64,000 bases of DNA, taken from assembly GCF_900142735.1 (NCBI RefSeq), contig NZ_FRBY01000005.1:496001-560000 (forward strand), in the 5' to 3' direction. The notes under the pieces are model-generated. The model saw only the letters and a list, made by a program, of their open reading frames with translations. It was not told where the DNA came from and did no database searches. The DNA comes from Flavobacterium saccharophilum. GTDB lineage: Bacteria; Bacteroidota; Bacteroidia; Flavobacteriales; Flavobacteriaceae. This document shows, one piece after another, positions 39,994 through 49,330 of this stretch; position 1 is the first letter of the stretch; each line of letters starts with the position of its first letter. A program made the position numbers and the translations under genes.

Positions 39994-40146
39994 CAGAATT
40001 ACAACCAAATTGTTCGTATCAAATTATGTGGATACGATGACTTTTTTAAGAATGTTAAATATCACTTAATATTTACAAATCTTTTGTTAAGGTCATTTTT
40101 AATTTTATTAAATTGTTGTCTATTAAAATTTTAACTCAAAAAGACA

Positions 40147-41421
40147 ATGAAAACTACGATACAATTATTATCCCTGTCGTTATTAACCGTAATGACGGCC
40201 TGTCAGGGACAAGTAAAAAAAGAAGAAAAAGAAGCCCTGGCAAAACAACCGCCAACTGTTGTAAAAACTGCAATTGGAGACCTGACTTTGCCTCCGCCTT
40301 TTGCAACGGAATCTACATCAAAAAATAGTAAAGTGATAGGCTGGCCGGAAGGCAAAACACCAACCGCGCCGGAAGGTTTTACCGTTACGAAATTTGCAGA
40401 TGGTTTTGAAAACCCGCGTTGGACCTATATCGCACCAAACGATGATATTTTTGTTGTAGAAAGTGGAACGAGAACCAGTAAAAATCAAATTACCGTACTT
40501 CGAGATAAAGACAAAGATGGAAAATTTGAAACCCGTGAAGTTTTTATAAAAGACCTAAACAAACCTTTTGGAATGCTTGTTCTAAAAGACTTTTTTTACA
40601 TTGCCAACACTGATGGTTTATACAAATATCCCTATAAAAATAATCCGTTAAAACTAGAAACCAAAGGCGAAAAAATCCTTGAACTTCCTGCCGGAGGTTA
40701 CAACAATCACTGGACAAGAAATATAATTTCGAATGGCGATGGATCAAAAATTTATGTTTCTGTAGGTTCTGGAAGTAATGTTGCGGAACACGGAATTGAT
40801 AAAGAAGTTCGCCGTGCCGATATTCTCGAAATTAATCCCGACGGAACCGGCGAAAAAATCTATGCTTCGGGACTTCGAAATCCGGTTGGTATGGACTGGA
40901 ATCCAGTAAATAAGGAACTTTGGACCGCCGTTAACGAGCGTGATGAATTGGGCGACGATCTAGTTCCGGATTATATTACGAGTGTAAAAAGAGATGGTTT
41001 TTATGGATGGCCGTATTCTTATTTCGGAAATATTCCTGACCCAAGAATGAAAGGCGAACGCAAAGATTTAGTCGAAAAAGCAATTGTTCCAGATGTTCCG
41101 GTTGGCGCTCACACCGCCTCTTTGGGATTGGCATTTTATACTAAAGATAAATTTCCGGCAAAATATAAAAACGGTGCTTTTGTTGGGCAACATGGTTCAT
41201 GGAACCGTTCTAAAATCTCAGGCTATAAAGTTTTATTCGTTCCATTTAAAGACGGAAAACCTTCAGGAAAACCAGAGGATTTTTTGACTGGTTTTATTTC
41301 TGATAATGACAAAGCTGAAGTTTATGGACGTCCGGTTGCGGTTACGGTTATGAATGACGGATCACTTTTGGTCAATGATGATAGCGGAAATACGATTTGG
41401 AAGGTTACAGCTAATAAGTAA
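40147..41421 (+). CDS. PQQ-type sugar (sorbosone-like) dehydrogenase lipoprotein
   Basis: A 424-residue lipoprotein with lipobox MTAC (Cys19) and a six-bladed propeller like soluble glucose/sorbosone dehydrogenases. Seen are GFTVTKFADGFENPRWTYIA (blade 1), the WTRNIISNGDGSKIYVSVGS stretch, IYASGLRNPVGMDWNP and AEVYGRPVAVTVMNDGSLLV near the end, all standard for the family. Substrate and cofactor use are not proven; PQQ synthesis genes are not in this window. It stands alone between hpt and a TonB receptor. Confidence 0.85.
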   Translation: MKTTIQLLSLSLLTVMTACQGQVKKEEKEALAKQPPTVVKTAIGDLTLPPPFATESTSKNSKVIGWPEGKTPTAPEGFTVTKFADGFENPRWTYIAPNDDIFVVESGTRTSKNQITVLRDKDKDGKFETREVFIKDLNKPFGMLVLKDFFYIANTDGLYKYPYKNNPLKLETKGEKILELPAGGYNNHWTRNIISNGDGSKIYVSVGSGSNVAEHGIDKEVRRADILEINPDGTGEKIYASGLRNPVGMDWNPVNKELWTAVNERDELGDDLVPDYITSVKRDGFYGWPYSYFGNIPDPRMKGERKDLVEKAIVPDVPVGAHTASLGLAFYTKDKFPAKYKNGAFVGQHGSWNRSKISGYKVLFVPFKDGKPSGKPEDFLTGFISDNDKAEVYGRPVAVTVMNDGSLLVNDDSGNTIWKVTANK

Positions 41422-41478
41422 ATTCCAAAATTCATCCCGAAGCTTCGGGACCAAATTCCAACTCTTTGGCAATAATTT

Positions 41479-41609
41479 AAACACATAGAAACATAGTATT
41501 CTGGGAACTTAAAAAAAGGCGTTTCACTTGCAAAAAGACACATAGCTATGTGTTTTAAAACAAGTGAAACGCCTTTATACGCAAACCATAACTATGTTTC
41601 TATGTGTTT
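41479..41609. repeat. Three-tier nested palindrome between two plus-strand genes
   Basis: A 19-bp outer arm pair (41479-41497 and 41591-41609, AAACACATAGAAACATAGT and its complement), a 16-bp middle pair (41515-41530 and 41561-41576, AAAGGCGTTTCACTTG) and a 16-bp central palindrome ACACATAGCTATGTGT (41538-41553) are all perfect. It could fold into one long hairpin and is likely a terminator or repeat element. Confidence 0.9.
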
Positions 41610-41642
41610 AAAAATTAAGCTCAAAAACTAAACTGTCTTTTT

Positions 41643-43739
41643 ATGCTTTTAAAAAAATATTGCTTTTTACTTCTTGTACTAATTGTTTTCCAAAACACTT
41701 TTGCGCAGGAAGGAAAAAGCAAATCTATTGATTCTGTGAAAACAGAAAAACTGGAAGAAGTTATTATCAGTTCCTTTCATATTAATGACAGTTTGCAGAA
41801 CGCGCCGGCTTCTATTGGCATTTTATCCAAAAAAGAACTGATGCAAAATAATGCTACAGATATAACAACTGTTGTCAATACAATTCCAGGAGTTTTTATG
41901 CAATCTTCCAATTTTACGACAACCCGAATTTCGATTCGTGGAATTGGTGCTCGAACGCCGTATGGAACCAATAAAATCAGAGCTTTTTATGGCAGTATTC
42001 CGTTGACTTCAGGAAATAGTGAAACGGTTATTGATGATATTGATTTGGAGAACCTCAACCAAATTGAAATTATCAAAGGACCACTTTCGAGTATTTATGG
42101 CGCGGGTTTGGGTGGTGCGATTTTGATTTCGCCTCAACTTTCTAAAAGTAAAGGACAGACGGCCGGAATAAGTTCCACTTTTGGTTCTTTTGGATTATTG
42201 AAAAATACTTTGAGTTATAGTTTAAATGAGAAAAACTCAAGTTTGAATTTAAGTTATCACAATCTTAAAAGTGATGGTTGGCGCGAAAACAGTTCTTATA
42301 AACGAGAAGGATTTACGCTTGCCGGAGAATTATTCAGAAGACAATACAGCAAACTGACTTACTTTACCAATTACACTTATTTAAAAGCTTTTATTCCGAG
42401 TTCGATCAGTAAAGAAGTTTACGATTCGAATCCGCAATTGGGTGCGCCGACATGGGTGGCTTCAAAAGGATTTAAAGAATACAAATCAACTTTGGCAGGA
42501 TTGGGTTATGATTTTAAGATTACGGATAATCTGAATAATTCAACTTCCGTTTTCATTAATTATAAAGACAGCAACGAACCGCGACCTTTCGATATTTTGC
42601 GCCAATATACTTTTGCAACCGGAGCAAGAACGCAATTTTCAGGGAATTTCGAAATTGGAAAACTGAAAAATCAATTCATTTTCGGAATGGAATATTTTAC
42701 CGATAATTACAACGGAAATACTTTTGAAAATCTTTACAAACAAAACAACGGACAAGGTAGTTTGCAAGGAAATCAATTAACGGAAAGCGATCAGAAAAGA
42801 CATTTTTACAATATTTTTTCGCAAATCAGATCATTGCTATCTGAAAAACTGGAACTTCAATTCGGTTTAAATTATAATGAAACCCATTTTGAACTGACGA
42901 ACTTTCTTCCGCAAAAAATTGCAACAGAAAAATACAGTTATGACGGCATCTTTTCGCCTCAGCTTTCTTTATTATTCAAACCAAATCAAGAACAGACATT
43001 ATATTTTTCAGCAAGTCGCGGATTTTCATTACCCGCAACCGAAGAAACTTTGACAAGCAACGGAACCATCAATCCGGATATTAAACCTGAAAACGGTTAT
43101 AATTTTGAATTGGGCGGAAAATTCTATTTCTTCAACAAAAATCTTTACACTGAAATTGCTTTGTACCGAATGGAAATCAAAGATTTATTGGTAGCCAAAA
43201 GAATTGGCGATGATCAGTATGAAGGCGTAAATGCCGGAAAAACATTGCATGAAGGAATTGAAATTACGTTGAAACACAATTGGCAAATTAATCGACTTTT
43301 TAATCTGAATTCTTATGTTGGAGCATCTATCGGAAAATATGAATTTCAAGAATTCGTCGATAGCGGAAATGATTATTCAGGAAATAAATTAACTGGAGTT
43401 CCTGCCAATAAAGTCAATGCCGGATTAATTTTAAATACCCGTTTTGGAATTTATTTTAATGCCGATTATCAATTTGTAGATGATATTCCGATGAACGATG
43501 CTAATTCGGCTTTCTCCGATTCTTATAATATTGTCAATTTGAAAACAGGTTATCGTTTTGAAATTCTACATAATCTAACTACCAATTTAGCTTTTGGAAT
43601 TAACAATGTGACCAATGAAAAATATGCCTCTCTAATTTTGCCAAATGCACTTCCCGTTGGAACTTCTTCTCCAAGATATTATTACCCAGGTCTTCCTGTA
43701 AATTGCTACGGAAACATCTCTTTAAATTACTTATTTTAG
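41643..43739 (+). CDS. TonB-dependent receptor
   Basis: A 698-residue outer-membrane transporter. Signal peptide ends NTFAQ (residue 22); a TonB-box-like LEEVIIS is near residues 37-43; the plug runs about 48-170 with NTIPGVFMQSS, ISIRGIGAR and QIEIIKGPLSSIYGAGLGGA; the barrel ends SLNYLF with terminal Phe. No carboxypeptidase-like N-terminal domain and no SusD partner, so it is closer to siderophore or metal receptors of the FecA/CirA kind. Ligand unknown; no iron-uptake genes lie next to it. Confidence 0.9.
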   Translation: MLLKKYCFLLLVLIVFQNTFAQEGKSKSIDSVKTEKLEEVIISSFHINDSLQNAPASIGILSKKELMQNNATDITTVVNTIPGVFMQSSNFTTTRISIRGIGARTPYGTNKIRAFYGSIPLTSGNSETVIDDIDLENLNQIEIIKGPLSSIYGAGLGGAILISPQLSKSKGQTAGISSTFGSFGLLKNTLSYSLNEKNSSLNLSYHNLKSDGWRENSSYKREGFTLAGELFRRQYSKLTYFTNYTYLKAFIPSSISKEVYDSNPQLGAPTWVASKGFKEYKSTLAGLGYDFKITDNLNNSTSVFINYKDSNEPRPFDILRQYTFATGARTQFSGNFEIGKLKNQFIFGMEYFTDNYNGNTFENLYKQNNGQGSLQGNQLTESDQKRHFYNIFSQIRSLLSEKLELQFGLNYNETHFELTNFLPQKIATEKYSYDGIFSPQLSLLFKPNQEQTLYFSASRGFSLPATEETLTSNGTINPDIKPENGYNFELGGKFYFFNKNLYTEIALYRMEIKDLLVAKRIGDDQYEGVNAGKTLHEGIEITLKHNWQINRLFNLNSYVGASIGKYEFQEFVDSGNDYSGNKLTGVPANKVNAGLILNTRFGIYFNADYQFVDDIPMNDANSAFSDSYNIVNLKTGYRFEILHNLTTNLAFGINNVTNEKYASLILPNALPVGTSSPRYYYPGLPVNCYGNISLNYLF

Positions 43740-43762
43740 TCACAGAATTAAATCGATCAAAG

Positions 43763-44314
43763 ATGATATCTGAACTACAAAAGAAACTGGATTACGTTAG
43801 TGCTTACCGGGAAAACCGTTTGAAAGTGGCGCAGGAAATTTTAGAAAATCCCCGTTTCTTTTATGAATTAGTTTCGATTTGTTTTTCTCCATCTGACAAA
43901 AACAACCACAAAGCTTGTTGGATTTTAGAATTTGTATCTTATGAAGAATTGATTTGGCTTCAGCCTCATCTTGATTTTTTCTTCTCTAATTTGAAGAATT
44001 TAAAAGATGAAAGCGCCATTCGTCCCATTGCAAAAGTGACGCAGCTTTTAGTAAAATCGCATTATAAAAAAGATGAAAACAGCATTGTTCTTTCTGAAAC
44101 TAATCTTCAGGATTGCATCGAAACGTCTTTTGACTGGCTGATAAATGATGTAAAAGTGGCAACAAAAGCCTATTCGATAAGAACTTTATATGTTTTAGGA
44201 AATTATTACGACTGGATTCATCCTGAACTAAAAATTATTCTCGACAAAGATTATGGCGATCATTCTGCTGCATATAAAGCGGTTGCACGCGAAGTTTTGA
44301 AGAAAATAAAATAG
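43763..44314 (+). CDS. Small helical cytoplasmic protein of unknown function
   Basis: A 183-residue protein without signal peptide or membrane helix. From the ATG at 43763 it reads MISELQKKLDYVSAYRENRL and shows amphipathic helices in a repeated pattern, such as WILEFVSYEELIWLQPHLDF and AYSIRTLYVLGNYYDWIHP, that suggest a HEAT-like fold. I do not recognise a catalytic motif. It starts 24 bases after the TonB receptor and precedes purK. The longer frame from 43703 overlaps the receptor and is rejected. Confidence 0.65.
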   Translation: MISELQKKLDYVSAYRENRLKVAQEILENPRFFYELVSICFSPSDKNNHKACWILEFVSYEELIWLQPHLDFFFSNLKNLKDESAIRPIAKVTQLLVKSHYKKDENSIVLSETNLQDCIETSFDWLINDVKVATKAYSIRTLYVLGNYYDWIHPELKIILDKDYGDHSAAYKAVAREVLKKIK

Positions 44315-44340
44315 CATTTTCCAATTCAATCATTATAAAG

Positions 44341-44348
44341 TATCTTTG
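44341..44348 (+). promoter_or_regulatory. -7 promoter box of purK
   Basis: TATCTTTG fits TAnnTTTG exactly, 20 bases before the ATG. TTTTCC at 44317-44322 lies about 20 bp upstream as a degenerate -33 box. Confidence 0.6.
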
Positions 44349-44368
44349 CGCATCACAAACACACAACA

Positions 44369-45517
44369 ATGAATTATTTTTCTTCTGATTTTAAATTAGG
44401 AATATTAGGCGGTGGACAATTAGGCAAAATGCTTTTGTTTGACACACGAAAATTTGACATACAAACTTATGTTTTAGATCCGAGTGACGAAGCTCCGAGC
44501 AAAATTGCCTGCAACAAATTCTTTCAGGGCGATTTAATGGATTATGAAACGGTTTACAATTTTGGAAAACAAGTTGATGTTTTGACTTTCGAAATTGAAT
44601 TGGTTAATCTTGAAGCTTTAACGCAATTAGAAAATGAAGGCCTAAAAGTGTATCCTTCTCCAAAAACCTTAAAAGGAATTCAGAATAAAGGAGTCCAAAA
44701 ACAATTTTACGCAGAAAATAATATCCCAACTGCACCTTTTGAAAGATTTGAAAATTTAGATAATCTAAAATCTAAAATCAATGATTTAAAATTGCCTTTC
44801 GTATGGAAATGTACCGAATTTGGTTACGACGGAAATGGTGTAAAAGTAATTCGTCAGGTTTCTGATTTAGACAGTTTACCAAATGTTGAATGTATTGCAG
44901 AAACAATGATTCCGTTCAAAAATGAATTGGCCGTTATTGTTTGCAGAAATCCATCAGGAGAAATAAAAACATATCCGGTTGTTGAAATGGAATTTCATCC
45001 AGAAGCCAACCAGGTAGAATATGTAATCTGTCCGGCAAGAATCGACGAAAAAGTTGCAGAAAAAGCCCGGGCAATTGCTTTGAATGTTTCGGAAAAATTC
45101 AATCATGTTGGACTTTTAGCAGTTGAAATGTTTCAAACTAACGATGATGAAATCTTAGTAAATGAAGTTGCTCCTCGCCCACACAATTCTGGTCATTATT
45201 CTATTGAAGCAAGTTATACTTCGCAATTTGAAAATCATTTACGCGCTATTCTGGATCTTCCGTTAGGAAACACAGATAGCAAAGTTGCCGGAATTATGGT
45301 AAATTTAGTGGGTGCCGAAGGTTTTTCCGGAGATGTAGTTTACGAAAATATCGAAACCATTTTAGGATGGAACGGTGTTACGCCTCACATTTACGGTAAA
45401 AAACAAACAAGACCCTTCAGAAAAATGGGCCACGTAACGATTGTAAATGAAGATATGGCTGAAGCCAGAAGAATTGCAGAGGAAGTTAAGAATACTATTA
45501 GAGTGATCAGTAATTAG
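44369..45517 (+). CDS. purK: 5-(carboxyamino)imidazole ribonucleotide synthase
   Basis: Uses ATP and bicarbonate to carboxylate AIR to N5-CAIR in purine synthesis. The 382-residue ATP-grasp enzyme starts with LGILGGGQLGKMLLFD, has PFVWKCTEFGYDGNGVKV in the ATP-binding part, EMFQTNDDEILVNEVAPRPHNSGHYS at the metal site (about 257-282) and GHVTIV near the end. Full length. It is followed, across a repeat-bearing spacer of 121 bases, by purE, its pathway partner. Confidence 0.95.
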   Translation: MNYFSSDFKLGILGGGQLGKMLLFDTRKFDIQTYVLDPSDEAPSKIACNKFFQGDLMDYETVYNFGKQVDVLTFEIELVNLEALTQLENEGLKVYPSPKTLKGIQNKGVQKQFYAENNIPTAPFERFENLDNLKSKINDLKLPFVWKCTEFGYDGNGVKVIRQVSDLDSLPNVECIAETMIPFKNELAVIVCRNPSGEIKTYPVVEMEFHPEANQVEYVICPARIDEKVAEKARAIALNVSEKFNHVGLLAVEMFQTNDDEILVNEVAPRPHNSGHYSIEASYTSQFENHLRAILDLPLGNTDSKVAGIMVNLVGAEGFSGDVVYENIETILGWNGVTPHIYGKKQTRPFRKMGHVTIVNEDMAEARRIAEEVKNTIRVISN

Positions 45518-45542
45518 TTTTCAGTGGCAGTCGCAGTTTACA

Positions 45543-45623
45543 ACTTGAAACTTAAACAAAATAAACAGTTTTCAGTTTCGTTTTTCCGTCACAGTGAAAA
45601 ACCTGAAACCTGAAACTTGAAAC
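45543..45623. repeat. Heptamer repeat module between purK and purE
   Basis: CTGAAAC, CTGAAAC, TTGAAAC follow one another at 45603-45623; a single CTTGAAAC lies at 45544. GTTTTTC (near 45580) can pair with GAAAAAC (near 45597). Same heptamer as at 37232-37297 and 59134-59159. Confidence 0.65.
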
Positions 45624-45638
45624 AAATAAAACAAAAAC

Positions 45639-46124
45639 ATGAGCAAAGTAGCCATCATAATGGGAAGTATTTCTGACATGCCAGTCATGCAGGATGCTAT
45701 CGACATATTAAAACAGTTTAATATTGAAGTTGACGTAGATATCGTTTCGGCACACAGAACACCGGAAAAATTATTCGATTTCAGTAAAAATGCGCACACT
45801 CGTGGAATTTCGGTAATTATTGCCGGAGCTGGAGGTGCAGCGCATTTACCTGGAATGGTAGCTTCAATGTCACCGCTTCCTGTAATTGGAGTTCCGGTAA
45901 AATCAAGCAATTCAATTGATGGCTGGGATTCGGTTTTATCAATTCTGCAAATGCCAGGCGGAGTTCCTGTTGCAACTGTTGCTTTGAACGGGGCAAAAAA
46001 TGCCGGGATTTTAGCTGCGCAAATCATCGGAAGTCATGATAAAAAAGTACTTGATACTATTATTGCTTACAAAGAAGAATTGAAAGCGGCTGTTAATAAA
46101 GCAGCTGAAGGTTTGAATAAATAG
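45639..46124 (+). CDS. purE: N5-carboxyaminoimidazole ribonucleotide mutase
   Basis: Moves the carboxyl group from N5-CAIR to CAIR, the step after PurK. The 161-residue class I enzyme has VAIIMGSISDMPVM (4-17), the catalytic SAHRTPEKLF (37-46, His39) and GAGGAAHLPGMVAS (residues 61-74). Length is typical for class I, which works with PurK, consistent with the neighbour. Confidence 0.95.
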   Translation: MSKVAIIMGSISDMPVMQDAIDILKQFNIEVDVDIVSAHRTPEKLFDFSKNAHTRGISVIIAGAGGAAHLPGMVASMSPLPVIGVPVKSSNSIDGWDSVLSILQMPGGVPVATVALNGAKNAGILAAQIIGSHDKKVLDTIIAYKEELKAAVNKAAEGLNK

Positions 46125-46156
46125 ATTATTCCGCAGAGATACACAAAGATAAAACG

Positions 46157-46216
46157 CAGAGATTCACGAAGATTTTTTTAATTTTATTATTAAAGAAAAA
46201 AATTAGTGAATCTCTG
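46157..46216. repeat. Inverted repeat CAGAGATTCAC between convergent purE and the next gene
   Basis: CAGAGATTCAC (46157-46167) is perfectly inverted at 46206-46216. The 38-base AT-only loop is itself nearly symmetric. Further CAGAGAT and TCTCTGTG units lie on each side, so this is another direct-repeat array in inverted layout, likely a bidirectional terminator. Confidence 0.75.
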
Positions 46217-46256
46217 TGCTTTTTTAGCGAGTCTCTGTGAAATAAAAATTTATAAA

Positions 46257-46925
46257 TTACGCCTCATCTTCAACTTCTTCCAAAACAGATTCAAATTCAG
46301 ACGCTGTTACATCATCCTTATTTATCCAATTCTCTGAAGTAACCAAATCATAATTAACATTATCTTCTGTTGTCAATTCCCAGATAATACTTTCTGCTTC
46401 CGGAAACTGAATATTTTTAGACATTTGCTCTTCAAATAATCTTTTAATCAGGTTTCTATCAGACAAACCATTATTCAATAACTTCAATATATTTTCCGCT
46501 GTCAGTTTTTGTACTTCACCATTAGTTGGTGTCATAGAAAAATGAACAACAGACGCTTTTGCATTTGGAAATTTCCCATTGTAAGCTTTAAAAAGCAATT
46601 GATTTACATGAAATAATCTGCCTTGCATGTGTATCTCCGGATATTCTTCACATACTTTATCAATCAACATATTGTTGGATATTTGCTCAATTTGTCCTGC
46701 ACTTAATTCATCTCCCAATTTATATTCTAACACAATCTGTGCAGCTTCGTTAGGTTCATAATCCGAAATGGCCATTTCTAATAATTCCGGCAAACTGCTT
46801 TTCTCGGCTGTAGCTCCATCCGGATAATTGAATTTTTGCAGTAAAACAACAAAATCTTCATCTGACCAATATCCTTCTACTTCATTTACGGTATCTATAT
46901 TCTTGATTACAACTTGATAATTCAT
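46257..46925 (-). CDS. Acidic cytoplasmic protein of unknown function
   Basis: A 222-residue protein starting MNYQVVIKNIDTVNEVEGYW, with many Asp/Glu residues and a run of acidic residues at the C-terminus (VLEEVEDEA). No signal peptide, membrane helix or known motif is seen. It stands alone on the minus strand between purE and the M3 peptidase. I cannot assign a function. Confidence 0.65.
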   Translation of the reverse strand: MNYQVVIKNIDTVNEVEGYWSDEDFVVLLQKFNYPDGATAEKSSLPELLEMAISDYEPNEAAQIVLEYKLGDELSAGQIEQISNNMLIDKVCEEYPEIHMQGRLFHVNQLLFKAYNGKFPNAKASVVHFSMTPTNGEVQKLTAENILKLLNNGLSDRNLIKRLFEEQMSKNIQFPEAESIIWELTTEDNVNYDLVTSENWINKDDVTASEFESVLEEVEDEA

Positions 46926-47092
46926 CTTTTAATTTTTATAATTACGATTAGTATTTTATAATTCTAATCTATTTTTTCAATTTACGCTTTTAATATCTGC
47001 TACAGCAATAAATAACAAATCTATAACACAATTTAAGAGGATTTTATGCCTGCAATCAATTTCAAATAGCCCAATAAATTTTTATAAAGTGT

Positions 47093-47100
47093 TATCTTTG
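47093..47100 (+). promoter_or_regulatory. -7 promoter box of the M3 peptidase
   Basis: TATCTTTG fits TAnnTTTG, 46 bases upstream of the ATG. No convincing -33 TTG is present. Confidence 0.45.
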
Positions 47101-47146
47101 GAATTCAAAAAATTTGACTTCAATTAATAAAAAATAGTATATCATA

Positions 47147-49174
47147 ATGAGTGTTTTACTTTCAAAATTCAATACCAAACATAATACAGCACCATTTTCG
47201 CAAATTAAAATCGAAGATTACGTTCCTGCTTTTCAGGAAGGAATTGCTTTGGCTAAAGCCGAAATTGATGCCATCGTAAATAATCCCGAAGCACCAACTT
47301 TTGAAAACACAGTTGTAGCCATGGATTTTGCGGGAGATATTTTAGATCGTTTGTCTAGCATTTTCTTCAATTTAAATTCGGCTGAAACGAGTGACGAAAT
47401 GCAGAAAATCGCGCAGGAAGTTTCGCCTTTATTGTCTGAATTCGGAAATGACATTACTTTGAACGCTGCTTTATTTACTAAAATAAAAGCCGTTTACGAG
47501 CAAAAAGAAAAGCTGAATTTAAGTCCGGAACAAACTACGCTTTTAGATAAAAAATATAAAAGTTTCTCCCGAAACGGAGCGAATTTACCGGAAGATAAAA
47601 AAGATCAATTGCGTGAAATCGACAAAGAATTATCGAAGTTAAGTTTGCAATTTGGCGAAAATGTTTTGGCCGAAACCAATGCTTTCGAATTGCATTTGAC
47701 AGATGAAAAAGATTTAGCCGGTTTACCCGAAGGAACAATCGAAGCTGCAAGATTATTAGCAAAAGAAAGAGAAAAAGAAGGCTGGATTTTCACTTTAGAT
47801 CATCCGAGTTATGTTCCGTTTTTGACTTATGCAGATAATCGTGAATTACGCAAAAAAATGGCTATTGCCTTTGGCGCAAAAGCATTTCAGAATAACGAAT
47901 TTGACAATCAGGAAAATGTCCTGAAAATTGCTAAACTTCGTTTTGAAAGAGCCAATTTATTAGGTTATAAAACACACGCTCATTTTGTTTTGGAAGAAAG
48001 AATGGCCGAAAGTCCGGAGAAAGTTTTCTCTTTCCTAAATGATTTATTAGCAAAAGCAAAACCTGCAGCTCAAAAAGAATTTGCAGAATTGACTGCTTTC
48101 GCGAAAAAACTAGACGGAATCGAACAATTAGAAAAATGGGACGGCGCTTATTATTCTGAAAAATTAAAACAACAGCTTTTCAATTTAGATGATGAAAAAC
48201 TGAAGCCTTATTTTCAATTAGAAAAAGTTTTAGACGGAGCCTTTACGGTTGCCCAAAAATTATACGGATTAACGTTTACCGAAGTTTTTGACATCGATAA
48301 ATACCATGAAGAAGTTACCACTTATGAAGTAAGAGATGCTGATAACAATTTAGTTTCGATTTTCTATGCCGATTTCTTCCCAAGAAAAGGAAAAAGAAAT
48401 GGTGCCTGGATGACTTCATTCAAACATCAATCTATAAAAGATGGCGTAAATGAAAGACCACATATTTCGAACGTTTGCAACTTTACAAAACCAACAGAAA
48501 CGAAACCTTCGTTGTTGACTTTTAATGAAGTGACGACCTTATTCCACGAATTTGGACATGGTTTACACGGAATGTTGGCCAACACAACCTATCCAAGTTT
48601 ATCCGGAACTTCTGTTTTTTGGGATTTTGTAGAATTACCAAGTCAGATTATGGAAAACTGGTGTTACGAACCGGAAGCTTTGGCTTTGTTTGCAAACCAC
48701 TACGAAACCGGAGAAATTATTCCGATTGAATATGTACAAAAAATTAAAGAAAGTGCTAGTTTTCAGGAAGGACTGGCAACTTTGCGTCAATTGAGTTTTG
48801 GACTTTTAGATATGGCTTGGCACGGACAAGATCCAACAAACATTACTGATTTAAAAGCTTTCGAAACCGAACAATTTGCGAATACACAATTGTATCCGGA
48901 TGTAAAAGAAAATGCTATGAGTACCGCTTTTTCACATATTTTCCAAGGTGGATATTCTTCTGGATATTACAGTTACAAATGGGCTGAAGTTCTGGATGCC
49001 GATGCTTTTGAATATTTTCAGGAAAAAGGTATTTTCAATAAAGATGTAGCCACAAAATTCAAAGACAATGTACTTTCAAAAGGAGGAACAGAACATCCGA
49101 TGATTTTATACAAACGTTTCAGAGGTCAGGAACCAAAACCGGAAGCTTTGTTGAAACGTGCGGGACTTTTATAG
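47147..49174 (+). CDS. M3-family metallopeptidase (peptidyl-dipeptidase Dcp-like)
   Basis: A zinc oligopeptidase that degrades short peptides. The 675-residue product has the HEFGH zinc motif (His467, Glu468, His471) in FHEFGHGLHGML and the third-ligand region ELPSQIMENWCYEPEAL. Absence of a signal peptide means it acts in the cytoplasm. Length and the FNTKHNTAPFSQIKIEDY start match the Dcp branch and not thimet oligopeptidase-like PepF. Confidence 0.92.
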   Translation: MSVLLSKFNTKHNTAPFSQIKIEDYVPAFQEGIALAKAEIDAIVNNPEAPTFENTVVAMDFAGDILDRLSSIFFNLNSAETSDEMQKIAQEVSPLLSEFGNDITLNAALFTKIKAVYEQKEKLNLSPEQTTLLDKKYKSFSRNGANLPEDKKDQLREIDKELSKLSLQFGENVLAETNAFELHLTDEKDLAGLPEGTIEAARLLAKEREKEGWIFTLDHPSYVPFLTYADNRELRKKMAIAFGAKAFQNNEFDNQENVLKIAKLRFERANLLGYKTHAHFVLEERMAESPEKVFSFLNDLLAKAKPAAQKEFAELTAFAKKLDGIEQLEKWDGAYYSEKLKQQLFNLDDEKLKPYFQLEKVLDGAFTVAQKLYGLTFTEVFDIDKYHEEVTTYEVRDADNNLVSIFYADFFPRKGKRNGAWMTSFKHQSIKDGVNERPHISNVCNFTKPTETKPSLLTFNEVTTLFHEFGHGLHGMLANTTYPSLSGTSVFWDFVELPSQIMENWCYEPEALALFANHYETGEIIPIEYVQKIKESASFQEGLATLRQLSFGLLDMAWHGQDPTNITDLKAFETEQFANTQLYPDVKENAMSTAFSHIFQGGYSSGYYSYKWAEVLDADAFEYFQEKGIFNKDVATKFKDNVLSKGGTEHPMILYKRFRGQEPKPEALLKRAGLL

Positions 49175-49220
49175 ATTTTAGACTTCTTAGATCATTAGAC
49201 AACTTAGAATATTAAATATG

Positions 49221-49250
49221 AATCCGAAGTATTTTTACTTCGGATTTTTT
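49221..49250 (+). terminator. Terminator of the M3 peptidase
   Basis: Perfect 11-bp stem AATCCGAAGTA/TACTTCGGATT (49221-49231 and 49236-49246) with a TTTT loop and a T run to 49250. Confidence 0.9.
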
Positions 49251-49330
49251 ATTCAATCTTGATTCAAATATTACAAATCATTTTAATTATCTTCGTTCAT
49301 TTTTTTAATCCTAATCTTACAAAATACAAC

